A stretch of DNA of 5,563 nt from Synergistales bacterium (GTDB taxonomy: Bacteria; Synergistota; Synergistia; Synergistales; Aminobacteriaceae), in NCBI GenBank assembly GCA_026002715.1, contig BOCC01000128.1, positions 1 to 5,563 on the forward strand, in the 5' to 3' direction. Below are positions 4,632 through 5,563 of this stretch, one piece after another. The position numbers and the translations under genes were made by a program. The notes below the pieces were generated by a model. It was given only the letters and a program-made list of their open reading frames with translations. It did not search any database and was not told the origin of the DNA. Each line of letters opens with the position of its first letter. Position 1 is the stretch's first letter.

Positions 4632-5563
4632 CTACTCAAATTTTTTGAAATATTTGTCCAGCGCGTCTAATCCATTAACTAATATAGACTTATCGCCGAA
4701 CCCAAATCCGAGCCTGAAACACTTCCGCTCTTCAAAGCAATCGCCATGACAGAGCAATGTACCTGTGGTTTCATATATGTCGTTGCAGAGCTCAACTGTG
4801 TCAATGTCGTAGTCATAATGCACGAGCATCGTAGTAGTCAGAGTTTCCCCGTATGTCCTGAAGCGCGGACGGGCTGACAGCCACTCATCGACTATTCGCT
4901 TGTTTTCTCTTACAACACTTCTTGCCCTTGCCAAGATTTTATCGTTGTGTTCAAGCGCTATGGCCGCGATAAGTTCATCAATCACACCATTGCAGATTGT
5001 ATCGTATGACCTTCTGTTTTCAAGAATGTCATACGCCTGTCCGTCCGGCACAACCGCCCAGCCAACGCGAGTCCCCGCCATAGAATAAACTTTCGACATG
5101 CTGCTGGTAGCGATACCCCTTTCGTACAAATCCACTATAGACGGCATATATTCGTTGCTGAGCCCTTTGTAAATTTCGTCGCAGAGAATATACACGCCCG
5201 TTTTCTCAGCCACGGCCACAAGCTCTTTAAGTTCCGATTCGTCCATAAAAGCGCCTGTCGGATTATTCGGGTTTGTCAAGGTTATCAATTTGGTGTCTTT
5301 ATCGACCAACTTTTTCAGCCTGTCAATATTTACCTTATATGCCTCCTCTTTTTCGAGATGGAGACGGCGAACCTCGTTTCCGAGCGCTTCAGGAACTGAA
5401 TAATGCTGTTGATAGCTCGGCAGCGCGGCCACTACGTTGTCACCGGCTTCAAGTAAGCCAGTCATTACCGTCGTATTCGCGCCGGTTCCCCCGTGAAGCG
5501 TAAGAACCATTTCAGGCTTTATATCTCTATAAATGCCAGCCACGGCTTTCTTGAGCCTTGCCG
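4632..5563 (-). CDS. PLP-dependent class I/II aminotransferase (5' partial)
   Basis: A fold-type I aminotransferase cut by the right edge of the window. About 309 codons are present, and the frame is still open at 5563 (reading ARLKKAVAGIYRD), so the GTG at 5543 is not the true start. Roughly 50-80 N-terminal residues are missing against the usual 370-400. Motifs, numbered from that GTG: SYQQHY at 43-48 for cofactor stacking, NPNNPTG at 91-97, CDEIY at 121-125 (D122 binds the PLP nitrogen, Y125 its O3'), SMSK with Schiff-base Lys151, TRVGW with phosphate-binding R159, and FRLGFG with R277, the substrate carboxylate arginine. All catalytic residues are intact. It transfers an amino group between an amino acid and a 2-oxo acid; the specific pair cannot be read from sequence. 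It is convergent with the carboligase operon and so is probably regulated separately. TAG stop at 4632-4634. Confidence 0.92.
   Translation of the reverse strand, partial: ARLKKAVAGIYRDIKPEMVLTLHGGTGANTTVMTGLLEAGDNVVAALPSYQQHYSVPEALGNEVRRLHLEKEEAYKVNIDRLKKLVDKDTKLITLTNPNNPTGAFMDESELKELVAVAEKTGVYILCDEIYKGLSNEYMPSIVDLYERGIATSSMSKVYSMAGTRVGWAVVPDGQAYDILENRRSYDTICNGVIDELIAAIALEHNDKILARARSVVRENKRIVDEWLSARPRFRTYGETLTTTMLVHYDYDIDTVELCNDIYETTGTLLCHGDCFEERKCFRLGFGFGDKSILVNGLDALDKYFKKFE

Noticed and set aside
4540..4749. Plus-strand 69-codon open frame at the end of the intergenic region
   Set aside because: It runs into the antisense of the aminotransferase, has no ribosome site and no recognisable motif.

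Overview
The window is a bacterial segment of intermediate GC content. It carries the tail of a group II intron, a forward-strand metabolic gene cluster, and a convergent aminotransferase gene that runs off the right edge. Strong AAGGAG-type ribosome sites and the mix of ATG and GTG starts fit an anaerobic Firmicutes- or Synergistota-like bacterium. That placement is a guess from style; nothing in the window fixes the taxon.

Layout. Positions 1-126 are the 3' end of a group II intron (domain V, domain VI, and a CTACTCGAC-type end); its reverse transcriptase would lie to the left. The intron ends 8 nt before the start codon of the first gene. Forward genes follow: two paralogous fused 4-oxalocrotonate-tautomerase-like proteins (135-542 and 564-974), a metallo-beta-lactamase-fold hydrolase (1034-1861), an HpcH/HpaI-type class II aldolase (1904-2698) and a glyoxylate-carboligase-like ThDP enzyme (2705-4372). 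Gaps between them are 6-59 nt, so they are probably cotranscribed. A 259-nt convergent intergenic region (4373-4631) holds a perfect GC-rich palindrome and perhaps the relic of an insertion-sequence gene. A PLP-dependent class I/II aminotransferase lies on the minus strand (4632-5563, 5' end outside the window).

How the genes may work together (inference). Tautomerases and HpcH-type aldolases occur together in meta-cleavage-like catabolism of 2-oxo acids. The aldolase should cleave a 4-hydroxy-2-oxo acid to pyruvate (or another 2-oxo acid) plus an aldehyde. The adjacent ThDP enzyme would then ligate or decarboxylate a 2-oxo acid or aldehyde such as glyoxylate or pyruvate. The MBL-fold protein could hydrolyse a thioester, lactone or similar intermediate. 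The combination does not match a textbook pathway that I recognise.

Most notable points: (i) an intron placed between the expected ribosome site and the start codon of gene 1, with a substitute Shine-Dalgarno inside domain VI and a hairpin that could bridge it to the AUG; (ii) tandem fused tautomerases with different active-site residues in each half; (iii) a carboligase that looks like Gcl but has the catalytic glutamate that true Gcl lacks.
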